DNA from: Frankia sp. RB7
GTDB taxonomy: Bacteria > Pseudomonadota > Alphaproteobacteria > Rhizobiales > Xanthobacteraceae
Reading direction: 5' to 3'
Assembly: GCA_030403585.1 (NCBI GenBank)
Contig: JAUEPE010000019.1
Location: 1-64,000, forward strand
Length of the DNA stretch: 64,000 bases
Both the position numbers and the translations under genes were made by a program. This document shows positions 10,666-19,495 of the stretch, one piece after another. The first letter of the stretch is position 1. Every line of letters begins with the position of its first letter. The notes under the pieces were generated by a model, which saw only the letters and a program-made list of their open reading frames with translations, did not search any database and was not told where the DNA came from.

Positions 10666-11787
10666 TCAGAACTTCACAGTAATACCGGAATAGAGTGAGG
10701 ACTCGGTGCAGGCGCCGGTGCTGACTCTCGTGCCATTGACGGTGCCCGTACAAGCAGCCGCGTTGTTGTGATCGAGGCCGAACTTGTTCTGCCAATAGCG
10801 GTAGGCAACCCAGACGTCGACCATATGGGAATACTTGTCACCCCACGCTGCCTTCGCCGCATCGAACGTCAGGCGGATCGGCTCCGAGTTGAATTCGACC
10901 TTGGTAGGATAAACGCCGTTGACTACGCTGGCCGGGAGAGGCTCGGTATCCGAGCCCTTCGTGCCGATCCAGGCCGCACGTCCGCTGATCGCGAAGAACT
11001 GCATGTTGGGAGGAAGGAAGCCGAGATCCATGTAGTAATTGGTTTCAACGGTCCAAGTCGGCTTATACGAAGTATTGCCGTCGGCAATACAAGCGGTCGC
11101 CGGGGTGTTCCAACCAGACCCGCACTGCGCGAAGCTGGTATGGTTTGCAAACTCCCAATAGACCATAGGCGAGACGTTGAAATAACCCTTGTAAGGAAGA
11201 TCGAACGCGAATTCGAGGCCGCCGACGACGCTGCGCTTGGCTGCGCTGTTGTAGCGGTCCTCGGTGTTGGCATCCATTCCCGCTTCGAACGAGATATTAT
11301 GCAGCGGCCCAACCGAGAACGTTTTGGTATCGAACAGTTGATTCCAACCAAGGGTAGAGCGGAACAGTCCGTAGATTTCGGTCGCGCCAGCGCAAGCGGC
11401 CGGGGTGAATGCGAAGCCGGCCGCCGGCGACACAATGCCACCGGTTTGCGTGCAAGGCGCTGCCGGATCGTTATGATCGGACTTGTACATCGAGATCGTG
11501 AAGAAGTTGGTTCCGTACGCCCAAACGTCGAAATGGGTGAACGAGTACACTTGCTTGGTGGTCTTGCTGTTGATCGTGCCGTCCGGCTTGAGAGACCACG
11601 CACCGGGCTGTGCAGCACTGAAGATATAGGAGAAGGTGACGCGGTCGTCGATCACGAGGAAGAACGGGAGATCAGGCGCCTTCTTGGCGGCCTTGACCGG
11701 CAGATCCGCAGCCTGCGCCAACCCACCGGTGGCGAGCGAAGCAAGTGACAGCGCCGCGGCTGCAATTGCCTTGAAACCAAACGACAT
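10666..11787 (-). CDS. Tsx-like outer-membrane beta-barrel protein (putative nucleoside channel)
   Basis: 373 residues from ATG 11787, which follows a GGGGG purine run. The signal peptide ends near GLAQAADLP. The rest is aromatic and polar in alternating pattern and ends in SGITVKF, a typical outer-membrane barrel C terminus with Phe. The YSFTHFDVWAYGTNFF region resembles nucleoside-specific Tsx channels, and the gene lies between two purine ABC importers. The frame upstream to 11883 is probably untranslated. Barrel class is fairly sure; nucleoside specificity is inferred from similarity and context. Confidence 0.65.
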   Translation of the reverse strand: MSFGFKAIAAAALSLASLATGGLAQAADLPVKAAKKAPDLPFFLVIDDRVTFSYIFSAAQPGAWSLKPDGTINSKTTKQVYSFTHFDVWAYGTNFFTISMYKSDHNDPAAPCTQTGGIVSPAAGFAFTPAACAGATEIYGLFRSTLGWNQLFDTKTFSVGPLHNISFEAGMDANTEDRYNSAAKRSVVGGLEFAFDLPYKGYFNVSPMVYWEFANHTSFAQCGSGWNTPATACIADGNTSYKPTWTVETNYYMDLGFLPPNMQFFAISGRAAWIGTKGSDTEPLPASVVNGVYPTKVEFNSEPIRLTFDAAKAAWGDKYSHMVDVWVAYRYWQNKFGLDHNNAAACTGTVNGTRVSTGACTESSLYSGITVKF

Positions 11788-12340
11788 CCTGATACCCCCA
11801 AGTTTGGACACGTAAAAATGAACGTCCCTTGGGTGCGACACTTGCGCTGAAGTCCCAAGGTGAGAAGCCTCAACTTCTTTCAAGGCATGCCGCTTGTTTC
11901 GGCAGCGCGCCGCGCTTCGCTTCGGAATTTTGAGGAGTTTGGTGCCGTAGCATCAGCGGCCGCCGACAACGCCTTGCCGAACATTCCCGTTTGATTCTGT
12001 TCGTGTTTTGCGTCCACGCGACAACCCAAGCGCGACTGTCGAAGACGGCCATGGTGATCACGGCGAATTGCATACGAGCGATGGAGCGACTTTGCTCAAC
12101 TTCACGTCAAGCCTGCATAGCGGGTTCCGATTTGGCTTGAACCGTCACAAATCTGCAACAGCCGCCGCGTGCAACGCGCGACCGCAAAAGCCGTGCAAGG
12201 GGCCGCTGGGGACGCCTGGCATCTGGAAACAGCCGCGACTCGCCCGACCGGACTCCTGCCGAAGCGTTGAGCAAGGGATGACGCATTTTCGCACCTTACG
12301 CGGCGGTTCAAACTAGCCCACTATTGAGGCACTTCATCCC
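11788..12340. other. intergenic region between divergent porin and importer operon 2
   Basis: About 550 bases separating the porin-like gene from ATPase gene 12341. Short frames here have no coding character. I looked for a GG-N10-GC sigma-54 core near 12341 and found only a nine-base spaced TGGAGCGACTTTGC at about 12080, which would not fit. The promoters of both flanking units must lie here, but I cannot define them. Confidence 0.4.
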
Positions 12341-13930
12341 ATGCAAGCGTATCAGCGAATGTTAGATCCGACGCCTAACGGCCTGCATTCCGGCGAGTCC
12401 CCGTTGCTTCAAACGGCAGGGCTCACCAAACGCTATGGGAATTTCCTCGCCAACGATTCCATCGACATCGACATCTGGCCGAAGGAAATCCACGCCTTGC
12501 TCGGCGAGAACGGCGCCGGCAAGTCGACACTGGTGAAGGCGATCTATGGGCTGATCCAGCCCTCCGCCGGCGAGATCCGCTGGCACGGCGATCGAATCGT
12601 GCTGTCCGGTCCGTCGGAAGCACGCAGCCGCGGCATCGGCATGGTGTTCCAGCACTTCTCGCTGTTCGACAATCTCACCGTCGCCGAGAATGTCGCGCTT
12701 GGCCTCGACGGCAAGGAATCCTTCAAGGACATGTCGGCGCGGCTGGAGCAGGTGTCGAAGACCTATGGCCTGCCGCTCGATCCCAGGCGCGAGGTCTGGC
12801 AGTTGTCCGTCGGCGAACGCCAGCGCATCGAGATCGTCCGCGCGCTGATGCAGGACCCGAAATTCCTGATCCTGGACGAGCCGACCGCGGTACTGACGCC
12901 GCAGGAGGCCGACCAGCTCTTCATCGTGCTGGAGCGGCTCAAGGCCGAAGGCCGTGCCATCCTCTACATCAGCCACAAGCTCGAAGAGGTTAAGCGGCTC
13001 TGCGATACCGCCACGATCCTGCGCGGCGGCAAGAAGATCCAGACCTGCAATCCCCGGCTCGAGACCGCCGCCTCGCTCGCACGCATGATGGTCGGCGGCG
13101 AGATTAAGGAAGTGAAGGCGGCCGCAGGCCGGCAGACCACGATCCCGCGGCTGGTCGTCAACGATCTCTCGCTCCCACCCGACGAGGCGCACGGTGTGCG
13201 GCTCGAGCACATCTCCTTCGAGCTGAAGGGCGGCGAAATCCTCGGCATCGCCGGCGTGGCCGGCAACGGCCAGGACGAGCTGTTCGCGGCACTGTCCGGC
13301 GAGCGTCTGTCGAAGGATCCCGGCACGGTGGTGATCGAAGGCATCGCCGCCGGCCACCTCTCGATCACCAAGCGGCGCAAGCTCGGCGCCGCCTTCGTGC
13401 CCGAAGAGCGGCTCGGCCACGGCACTGCACCGCGGATGAAGCTGTCGGAGAATGCGCTGCTCACCGGACACGCCGCCAGCGGCATGGTCAATCACGGCTT
13501 CATCGACACCGCCGCCACGCTGAAGACCGTGGACAAGGCGACTGAAACTTTCGACGTGCGCAAGGCCAAGCGCGATCCGGAAGCAGCATCTCTCTCCGGC
13601 GGCAACCTGCAAAAATTCATCGTCGGCCGCGAGATCCTGCGCAACCCGGCGGTGCTGGTGGTGAGCCAGCCGACCTGGGGCGTCGACGCGGGTGCTGCCG
13701 CCGTCATCCGCCAGGCGTTGCTTGATCTCGCAACCGCAGGTGCCGCGGTGCTGGTGACCAGCCAGGATCTCGACGAGCTCGCCGAAATCGCCGACCGCAT
13801 CGCCGTGATGTTCCATGGCCATCTGTCGGAGCCGCTCGCGACGCGCGACGCAACACGCGAGAAGCTCGGCCTTCTCATGGGCGGCAGCAGCCTGGAGCCG
13901 AAGGAGGCCGCGCATGCAGTTGGTGCTTGA
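12341..13930 (+). CDS. BMP-type ABC importer ATPase (system 2), duplicated domains
   Basis: 529 residues with two ABC domains. Domain 1: Walker A GENGAGKST near 65, signature LSVGERQRIE, Walker B FLILDEPTAVLTP. Domain 2: GVAGNGQDE in place of Walker A, signature LSGGNLQKF, then VSQPTWGVDAGAAA. It is the first gene of the second importer operon, whose order (ATPase, permease, permease, binding protein) differs from system 1. It overlaps the next gene by 17 bases. Confidence 0.88.
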   Translation: MQAYQRMLDPTPNGLHSGESPLLQTAGLTKRYGNFLANDSIDIDIWPKEIHALLGENGAGKSTLVKAIYGLIQPSAGEIRWHGDRIVLSGPSEARSRGIGMVFQHFSLFDNLTVAENVALGLDGKESFKDMSARLEQVSKTYGLPLDPRREVWQLSVGERQRIEIVRALMQDPKFLILDEPTAVLTPQEADQLFIVLERLKAEGRAILYISHKLEEVKRLCDTATILRGGKKIQTCNPRLETAASLARMMVGGEIKEVKAAAGRQTTIPRLVVNDLSLPPDEAHGVRLEHISFELKGGEILGIAGVAGNGQDELFAALSGERLSKDPGTVVIEGIAAGHLSITKRRKLGAAFVPEERLGHGTAPRMKLSENALLTGHAASGMVNHGFIDTAATLKTVDKATETFDVRKAKRDPEAASLSGGNLQKFIVGREILRNPAVLVVSQPTWGVDAGAAAVIRQALLDLATAGAAVLVTSQDLDELAEIADRIAVMFHGHLSEPLATRDATREKLGLLMGGSSLEPKEAAHAVGA

Positions 13931-15005
13931 GAAGCGCGCCGAGCGCTCCAATACGATCGCGCTGATCTCGCCACTGATCGCGATCGGCTTGACGATCGTG
14001 ACCATGACCATCCTGTTCGCGATCCTCGGCAAGAATCCACTACTGGCCCTGCAAGCCTATTTCATCGCGCCCTTGACCGACGGCTATTCGCTCCAGGAGA
14101 TCGCGGTGAAGGCGACACCGCTGGTGATGATCGCGATCGGGCTGTCGCTGTGCTATCTCGCCAACGCCTGGAACATCGGTGCAGAGGGGCAATTCCTGAT
14201 CGGCGCAGTCGCCGGAAGCTGGATCGCGGTAAAGACGCAAGGCACCGACGCCGGCGTGTGGGTGCTGCCGGCGATGCTCGTGTTGGCCGCAGCCGCGGGC
14301 GCGCTCTATGCGCTGATCCCGGCGATCTGCAAGGTGAAGTTCGGCGCCAGCGAAATCCTGACCAGCCTGATGCTGGTCTATGTCGCCGACCTCCTGCTGG
14401 ACTATCTCGTGCGCGGCCCCTGGCGCGATCCGAACGGCTTCAACTTCCCGACGACGGCCGAGTTCGATCCGGTGGCGACGGTACCGCTGCTGATCGAAGG
14501 CGGCCGGCTGCATCTCGGCTCGATCATCGCCCTGCTCGTCGTTGCGGCGGCTGCAGTCCTGCTCGGGCGAACCATCAAGGGATTCGAGATTCGCGTGGTC
14601 GGTGCCGCGCCGCGCGCGGCGCGGTTCGGCGGGTTCAATTCGAACCAGTTGATCCTTCTGACCTTCGCAATCTCAGGCGCGCTCGCGGGCCTCGCCGGTA
14701 TCATCGAGGTCGCGGGCCCCGTCGGACATCTCCAGCCCGGCATTTCGCCCGGCTATGGTTTCACCGCAATTATCGTCGCGTTCCTCGGTCGATTGAATCC
14801 GATTGGAATATTAATTGCAGGCCTTTTTCTCGCACTGACCTTTATCGGCGGCGAGCAGGCGCAGATCGCAATGAAGATCCCGTTGGACGTCACCAAGGTC
14901 TTCCAGGGCATCCTGCTGTTCTACGTGCTCGCCTGCGATTCCCTCATTCTCTACCGCTTCAAGCTTGTCTTCCCGAACCGTCAGGTGGCCCGTGGAGCTG
15001 GTTGA
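13914..15005 (+). CDS. BMP-type ABC importer permease (system 2, large subunit)
   Basis: 363 residues from the ATG at 13914 that overlaps the ATPase gene; the open frame to 13815 lies inside the ATPase gene and is not used. There are multiple membrane segments, with LSLCYLANAWNIGAEGQFLIGA and FGASEILTSLMLVYVADLLLDYLV as family landmarks. It is homologous to the 5706 permease. It forms a heterodimer with the next gene product. Confidence 0.87.
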   Translation: MQLVLEKRAERSNTIALISPLIAIGLTIVTMTILFAILGKNPLLALQAYFIAPLTDGYSLQEIAVKATPLVMIAIGLSLCYLANAWNIGAEGQFLIGAVAGSWIAVKTQGTDAGVWVLPAMLVLAAAAGALYALIPAICKVKFGASEILTSLMLVYVADLLLDYLVRGPWRDPNGFNFPTTAEFDPVATVPLLIEGGRLHLGSIIALLVVAAAAVLLGRTIKGFEIRVVGAAPRAARFGGFNSNQLILLTFAISGALAGLAGIIEVAGPVGHLQPGISPGYGFTAIIVAFLGRLNPIGILIAGLFLALTFIGGEQAQIAMKIPLDVTKVFQGILLFYVLACDSLILYRFKLVFPNRQVARGAG

Positions 15006-15909
15006 AGCCATCGTCCTGTCGGTGCTCGCCGCCTCGACGCCGCTCCTGATCGCGGCGACCGGCGAGCTCGTGACCGAGCGTTCCGGCGTGCTCAACCTCG
15101 GTGTCGAGGGCATGATGATCGTCGGCGCCGCCTGCGGCTTTGGCGGCGCGTGGCTGACCGGCTCGATCTTCGTCGGCGCGCTGTTCGGCATCGTCGCGGG
15201 AACGTTGATGTCGCTGATCTTTGCGCTGATGGCGCTCGGGCTCGCCGTCAACCAGGTTGCGACCGGGCTGGCGCTCACCATTCTCGGCGTCGGCCTGTCA
15301 GGCCTGATCGGAGCCGGCTTCGTCGGCGAACGCATCACGCCGGCGGCGCATCTCCACATTCCCGGCCTCACCGACGTTCCGCTGGTCGGCCGCGTGCTGT
15401 TCGGCGAAGACGCCTTCGTCTATTTCTCATTGGCGCTCATCATCGGCGTCTGGTGGTTCCTGTACCGAACGCGCGCGGGATTGATCCTGCGCGCCTGCGG
15501 CGACAACCACGTTTCCGCGCATGCGCTCGGCTATCCCGTGCTGCGCATTCGTACCCTCGCCGTGATGTTCGGCGGCGCCTGCGCTGGCCTTGCGGGTGCC
15601 TATCTGCCGCTCGCCTACACGCCCTTCTTCATTCCAGGCATGACCGCCGGCCGCGGCTGGATCGCGCTGGCGCTGGTCGTGTTCGCATCCTGGCGGCCGG
15701 GCCGGCTTGTGATCGGTGCCTATCTCTTTGGCGCGGTGACGATCCTGCAATTGCACGCGCAAGGCTGGGGCGTCGGCATTCCCTCGCAATTCATGTCGGC
15801 GCTGCCTTATCTCGCGACCGTCATCGTGCTGGTTCTGCTCTCCCGCGCGCGCACCGGCGGCTCGACCGCTCCGGCCGCGCTCGGCACCGTGTTCGTGCCT
15901 GACCGCTAG
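14992..15909 (+). CDS. BMP-type ABC importer permease (system 2, small subunit)
   Basis: Hydrophobic permease with TERSGVLNLGVEGMM at about residue 25 from the chosen GTG at 14992. An ATG at 14965 is in frame, but homologues usually begin close to VELVEAI. The C terminus ends VPDR. It overlaps the upstream permease gene, showing coupled expression, and is followed 76 bases later by the binding-protein gene. Confidence 0.85.
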   Translation: MELVEAIVLSVLAASTPLLIAATGELVTERSGVLNLGVEGMMIVGAACGFGGAWLTGSIFVGALFGIVAGTLMSLIFALMALGLAVNQVATGLALTILGVGLSGLIGAGFVGERITPAAHLHIPGLTDVPLVGRVLFGEDAFVYFSLALIIGVWWFLYRTRAGLILRACGDNHVSAHALGYPVLRIRTLAVMFGGACAGLAGAYLPLAYTPFFIPGMTAGRGWIALALVVFASWRPGRLVIGAYLFGAVTILQLHAQGWGVGIPSQFMSALPYLATVIVLVLLSRARTGGSTAPAALGTVFVPDR

Positions 15910-15985
15910 CATTTTCATTTTCGCGGCGTGCGCGATGGGGCGCACACGTCGCGAATCGTGGCTTTCCCCTGATGTTTGGAGATTG

Positions 15986-17065
15986 ATGATGAGGAAATCA
16001 CTTCTTGCGCTGGCTACCGGCCTTCTACTTGCCGGGAGCATCGGTGCAGCCTCCGCCGCCGACAAGCTCAAAGTCGGTTTTATCTACCTCGGCCCGATCG
16101 GCGATCTCGGTTGGACCTATCAGCACGAGCTCGCCCGCCAGGCGCTGGTGAAAGAACTCGGCGACAAGATCGAAACCACTTATCTCGAAAACGTTCCTGA
16201 AGGTCCCGACGCCGAGCGCGCCATCGAGCAGCTGGTCCGCGCCGGCAACAAGCTGATCTTCACGACGTCATTCGGCTATATGGATCCGACGCTGAAGGTC
16301 GCCAAGAAGTATCCGAACGTGCATTTCGAGCACGCCACCGGCTACAAGCGCGACAAGAACATGTCGACCTATTCGGCGAAATGGTATCAGGGCCGCTACA
16401 TTCAAGGCCTGATCGCGGCCAAGATGTCGAAGTCCGGCGTGCTCGGCTATATTGGCTCGTTCCCGATTCCCGAGGTCGTCTCCGGCATCAACGCGACGAT
16501 TCTCGCAGCGCAGACCATCAACCCGAACATCAAGGTCAAGATCATCTGGGCCAACACCTGGTTCGATCCGGGCAAGGAGGCCGATGCCGCCAAGGCGCTG
16601 ATCGACCAGGGCGCCGACGTCATCATGCAGCACACGGACTCGCCCGCCGCGATGCAGATTGCCAGCGAACGCGGCAAGTTCGCTTTCGGCCAGGACTCCG
16701 AGATGATCAAGTTCGGGCCCAAGACCCAGCTGACCTCGATACTCGACACCTGGGCCCCCTACTACATCGAACGCGTCAAGGCCGAGCTCGACGGCACCTG
16801 GAAGTCCGAGGACAGCTGGGGCGGGCTCGACAGCCACATGTTCGCGATGGCGCCGTACACCAACATGCCCGACGACGTGAAGAAAATCGCCGAGGATGCC
16901 CAAGCCGCGATCACCGCGGGCAAGCTGCACCCGTTCAAGTGCCCGGTCGTTGGGCAGGACGGCAAGGAGATCGAGTGCAAGGGCGGCGCCAATCTCGCCG
17001 ACGGCCAGATCCTTGGTATGAATTTCTACGTCAAGGGCATCGACGACAAGCTGCCGGGCAAGTAG
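15986..17065 (+). CDS. BMP-family ABC importer substrate-binding protein (system 2)
   Basis: 359 residues starting MMRKSLL after a GGAG site; the second Met at 15989 is equally possible. It has a Sec signal peptide with cleavage near GAASAADK, unlike the Tat-like leader of the 4597 paralogue. Core features are VGFIYLGPIGDLGWTYQHE, FTTSFGYMDP and the YQGRYIQGLIAAKMS segment. Two cysteines near the C terminus (FKCPV and IECKGG) may form a disulphide. Ligand is presumably a purine or nucleoside, given the adjacent 8-oxoguanine deaminase and xanthine dehydrogenase genes. Confidence 0.87.
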   Translation: MMRKSLLALATGLLLAGSIGAASAADKLKVGFIYLGPIGDLGWTYQHELARQALVKELGDKIETTYLENVPEGPDAERAIEQLVRAGNKLIFTTSFGYMDPTLKVAKKYPNVHFEHATGYKRDKNMSTYSAKWYQGRYIQGLIAAKMSKSGVLGYIGSFPIPEVVSGINATILAAQTINPNIKVKIIWANTWFDPGKEADAAKALIDQGADVIMQHTDSPAAMQIASERGKFAFGQDSEMIKFGPKTQLTSILDTWAPYYIERVKAELDGTWKSEDSWGGLDSHMFAMAPYTNMPDDVKKIAEDAQAAITAGKLHPFKCPVVGQDGKEIECKGGANLADGQILGMNFYVKGIDDKLPGK

Positions 17066-17165
17066 CACGCTTCTTGCATTGACTAAATCACCTGCTCCTC
17101 CCGGAGGAGGTTCGGAGGGGGTGGCCAGAAGCACCCGGCACTTGTGGTCGCCCCCTCCTTCTATT

Positions 17166-18515
17166 TTATCCCGCGTGCATCGCCCGCGCCGCGGAACTGT
17201 GGCGTCGGATGAGGTCCGGAACGTCCAGTCCCGGGATGGCGCCGTCGATAACGGCCCAATTCCCCGCCACCATCACCCGATCGGCCCGATGCGCCCCGCA
17301 CAGCACCAGCGCGGCCAGAGGATCGCCATGGCCGGAGAAGCGGAGCTCGTCCAGCCTAAACAGCGAGAGGTCGGCGGCCTTGCCGACCGCGATCTCACCG
17401 AGTTCCGGACGGCCGACGCACGCCGCCGAGCCCTTGGTCGCCCAGCGCAGCGCATCCTTATGGCTGACCCTGGTCACGCCGTAGCGCGCCCGCTGCAGCA
17501 GGAACGCCGCGCGCACCTCCTGCATCAGGTTCGATCCGTCGTTGGAGGCCGAGCCGTCGACGCCGATGCCGATGCCGACACCGGCCTCTTCCATCTCGCA
17601 CACCGGGCAGCAGCCGGACGCCAGAATCTGGTTGCTGCAGGCGCAATGGCTGATGTTCGTCTTCGCCCTGCCGAGGCGCTGCATCTCGTCAGCATTGAAG
17701 AAGATGCCGTGGGCGAGCCAGGTCCGCGCGTTGAGCCAGCCGCATTGCTCGAGATAGTCGAGCGGACGGCAGCCATACATCTGCAGGCAGAATTTGTTCT
17801 CGTCCTCGCTCTCGGCGAGATGGGTGTGCAGGCGCACGTCGAGCTTGTCGGCGAGATCGGCAGTGCTGCGCATCAGCGAGGTCGTTACCGAGAAGGGCGA
17901 ACAGGGCGCCAGCGCAATCTGCACCATGGCATCCGCGCCGCGCTGGTGATGCTTGGCGACCACGCGCGCGCTATCGGCGAGGATGGTATCCTCGTCCTGC
18001 ACGACGCTATCAGGCGGGAGGCCACCATCGCGCTGTGACAGGTTCATCGACCCCCGCGTCAGCAGCACGCGCATGCCAAGCCGTTTTGCGACGCCGACCT
18101 CGATGTCGACGGACTCTTCGAGCCCCGCCGGAAATACATAGTGATGATCCGTCGTGGTGGTGCAACCTGACAGCAGCAGCTCGGACATTGCAACGGTGAC
18201 GCCGAGCTCGAGCCGCTCCGGCGTCAGCTTCGCCCAAACTGGATAAAGCGCCTGCAGCCAGGGAAACAGCTCGCGATCCATCGCCGCCGGCAACGCTCGC
18301 GTCAGTGTCTGATAAAAGTGATGATGGGTGTTGATGAGGCCCGGCAGCACGACATGCTCGCTCGCATCGAATACCGTGACATCTACGCTCGCCGGTGTTC
18401 CACCGGCCGGCACGAGTTCAATGATACGACCATCTTTCACGACGATCCCGCGCCCGGCACCGTCGGCGAGGATAGCCAGAGGATCCCTGATCCAGATCGG
18501 CTTTGCGTCGCTCAT
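17166..18515 (-). CDS. 8-oxoguanine deaminase (amidohydrolase superfamily)
   Basis: 449-residue amidohydrolase expected to deaminate 8-oxoguanine to urate. Metal and active-site motifs are present: LPGLINTHHHFYQTLTRALP (HxH) near residue 60, a THLAESEDEN segment near 240, WLAHGIFF and GVDGSASNDGSN. The early FYQTLTRA motif is characteristic of the 8-oxoguanine/ATZ-TRZ-like group. ATG 18515 follows AGGAG. It is divergent from xdhA, and a sigma-54-like site lies about 26 bases before its start codon. Confidence 0.85.
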   Translation of the reverse strand: MSDAKPIWIRDPLAILADGAGRGIVVKDGRIIELVPAGGTPASVDVTVFDASEHVVLPGLINTHHHFYQTLTRALPAAMDRELFPWLQALYPVWAKLTPERLELGVTVAMSELLLSGCTTTTDHHYVFPAGLEESVDIEVGVAKRLGMRVLLTRGSMNLSQRDGGLPPDSVVQDEDTILADSARVVAKHHQRGADAMVQIALAPCSPFSVTTSLMRSTADLADKLDVRLHTHLAESEDENKFCLQMYGCRPLDYLEQCGWLNARTWLAHGIFFNADEMQRLGRAKTNISHCACSNQILASGCCPVCEMEEAGVGIGIGVDGSASNDGSNLMQEVRAAFLLQRARYGVTRVSHKDALRWATKGSAACVGRPELGEIAVGKAADLSLFRLDELRFSGHGDPLAALVLCGAHRADRVMVAGNWAVIDGAIPGLDVPDLIRRHSSAARAMHAG

Positions 18516-18546
18516 GATCCTGTTTCTCCTCGCCCTCGTTAACGAA

Positions 18547-18560
18547 TGGCTTGCAAGCCA
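18547..18560. promoter_or_regulatory. 14-bp perfect palindrome between divergent purine genes
   Basis: TGGCTTGCAAGCCA is self-complementary across all 14 bases. It lies in the 152-base gap between the 8-oxoguanine deaminase and xanthine dehydrogenase genes and overlaps the -12 part of the leftward sigma-54-like site. It could be an operator for a purine regulator. This is seen directly; the role is inferred. Confidence 0.45.
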
Positions 18561-18567
18561 GAGGCCA
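18552..18567 (-). promoter_or_regulatory. possible sigma-54 promoter for 8-oxoguanine deaminase
   Basis: On the minus strand the bases read TGGCCTCTGGCTTGCA. GG and GC are ten bases apart and TGGC and TTGCA are intact, but three of the central consensus bases differ. The predicted start of transcription near 18541 is about 26 bases before the ATG. It is weaker than the rightward site. Confidence 0.4.
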
Positions 18568-18604
18568 TCCCGAGAGTGTTATTGCTTCGACTTGTTGTTG
18601 CCAC

Positions 18605-18621
18605 TTGGCGCTGGTCTTGCA
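18605..18621 (+). promoter_or_regulatory. sigma-54 promoter of xanthine dehydrogenase operon
   Basis: TTGGCGCTGGTCTTGCA has GG (18607-18608) and GC (18619-18620) separated by ten bases and a full TTGCA. Only two bases of the TGGCACG half differ. Predicted start near 18632 leaves a leader of about 36 bases before ATG 18668. Confidence 0.65.
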
Positions 18622-18667
18622 AGACTTTCCCTTAGGCTAATTACCCGGCGCAGGCGTTGTCGCAGCC

Positions 18668-19495
18668 ATGGACTTGAATACCATCACAGCGGTCGCCCAT
18701 CCGCAAACACGCTCCGAACTGCCCGTTTGGACGTCAGGCGATGCTTGGCTCGCGGGCGGCACATGGCTGTTCTCGGAGCCGCAAGTCCACCTCACACGGC
18801 TGGTCGATCTCGCCGATCTGAAATGGCCCGCACTGACGATCACCGAGAGCCACCTCAGCATCGCTGCCACCTGCACGATCTCGCAACTCGATGCGCTGAC
18901 ATGCCCGACCGACTGGCTCGCAGCACCGCTGATCAGCCAATGCTGCCGCGCCTTTCTCGCCTCCTTCAAGATCTGGAAGACGGCGACGGTGGGCGGCAAT
19001 CTCTGCATGTCGCTGCCGGCAGGACCGATGATCTCGCTCACCGCCGCGCTCGACGGCGTCTGCACGATCTGGAAGGCCGGCGGTGGCGAGCAGAGGATTC
19101 CCGTCGCCGAATTCGTCACGGGCAACCAGCGCAACCGACTGTCGCCGGGCGATCTGCTGCGGCAGATCGACATTCCACTTGCCGCACTGAAGCACCGCTC
19201 CGCCTTTCGCCAGATCTCGCTCGCGCCGGTCGGCCGCTCCGCGGTCCTCCTGATCGGAAGTCTTGACAGCGCTGGCGCGCTGAAGCTGACGGTGACCGCA
19301 TCGACCGTGCGCCCCATCCAATTATCGTTTCCAAAGCCGCCCGAGGCGAACGCGCTTCGCACGGCAATCACCGAGGAGATCACCGAGGATCTCTATCACA
19401 CCGACATTCATGGCAAGCCGCTCTGGCGCAAGCACATGACGCTGCGGCTCGCCGAGGAGATCCGCGCCGAGCTCCTGGGTGCAACGCCACCATGA
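18668..19495 (+). CDS. xanthine dehydrogenase, FAD-binding subunit
   Basis: 275-residue FAD-binding subunit of a molybdenum hydroxylase. The early GGTWLFSEPQ segment and the TATVGGNLCMSLPAGPM segment near residue 115 are the FAD-contacting motifs of CO dehydrogenase/xanthine dehydrogenase medium subunits. Electrons pass from the molybdenum centre through two iron-sulphur clusters to this FAD. The ATGA overlap with the next gene couples the two subunits. The start codon is 36 bases after the predicted transcription start. Confidence 0.85.
   Translation: MDLNTITAVAHPQTRSELPVWTSGDAWLAGGTWLFSEPQVHLTRLVDLADLKWPALTITESHLSIAATCTISQLDALTCPTDWLAAPLISQCCRAFLASFKIWKTATVGGNLCMSLPAGPMISLTAALDGVCTIWKAGGGEQRIPVAEFVTGNQRNRLSPGDLLRQIDIPLAALKHRSAFRQISLAPVGRSAVLLIGSLDSAGALKLTVTASTVRPIQLSFPKPPEANALRTAITEEITEDLYHTDIHGKPLWRKHMTLRLAEEIRAELLGATPP

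Noticed and set aside
11870..12073. 67-codon leftward frame upstream of the porin-like gene
   Set aside because: Cys/Arg-rich, no ribosome site, no family resemblance.
12065..12095. TGGAGCGACTTTGC as sigma-54 promoter of importer 2
   Set aside because: GG to GC spacing is nine bases, not ten, and it is about 250 bases from the gene.
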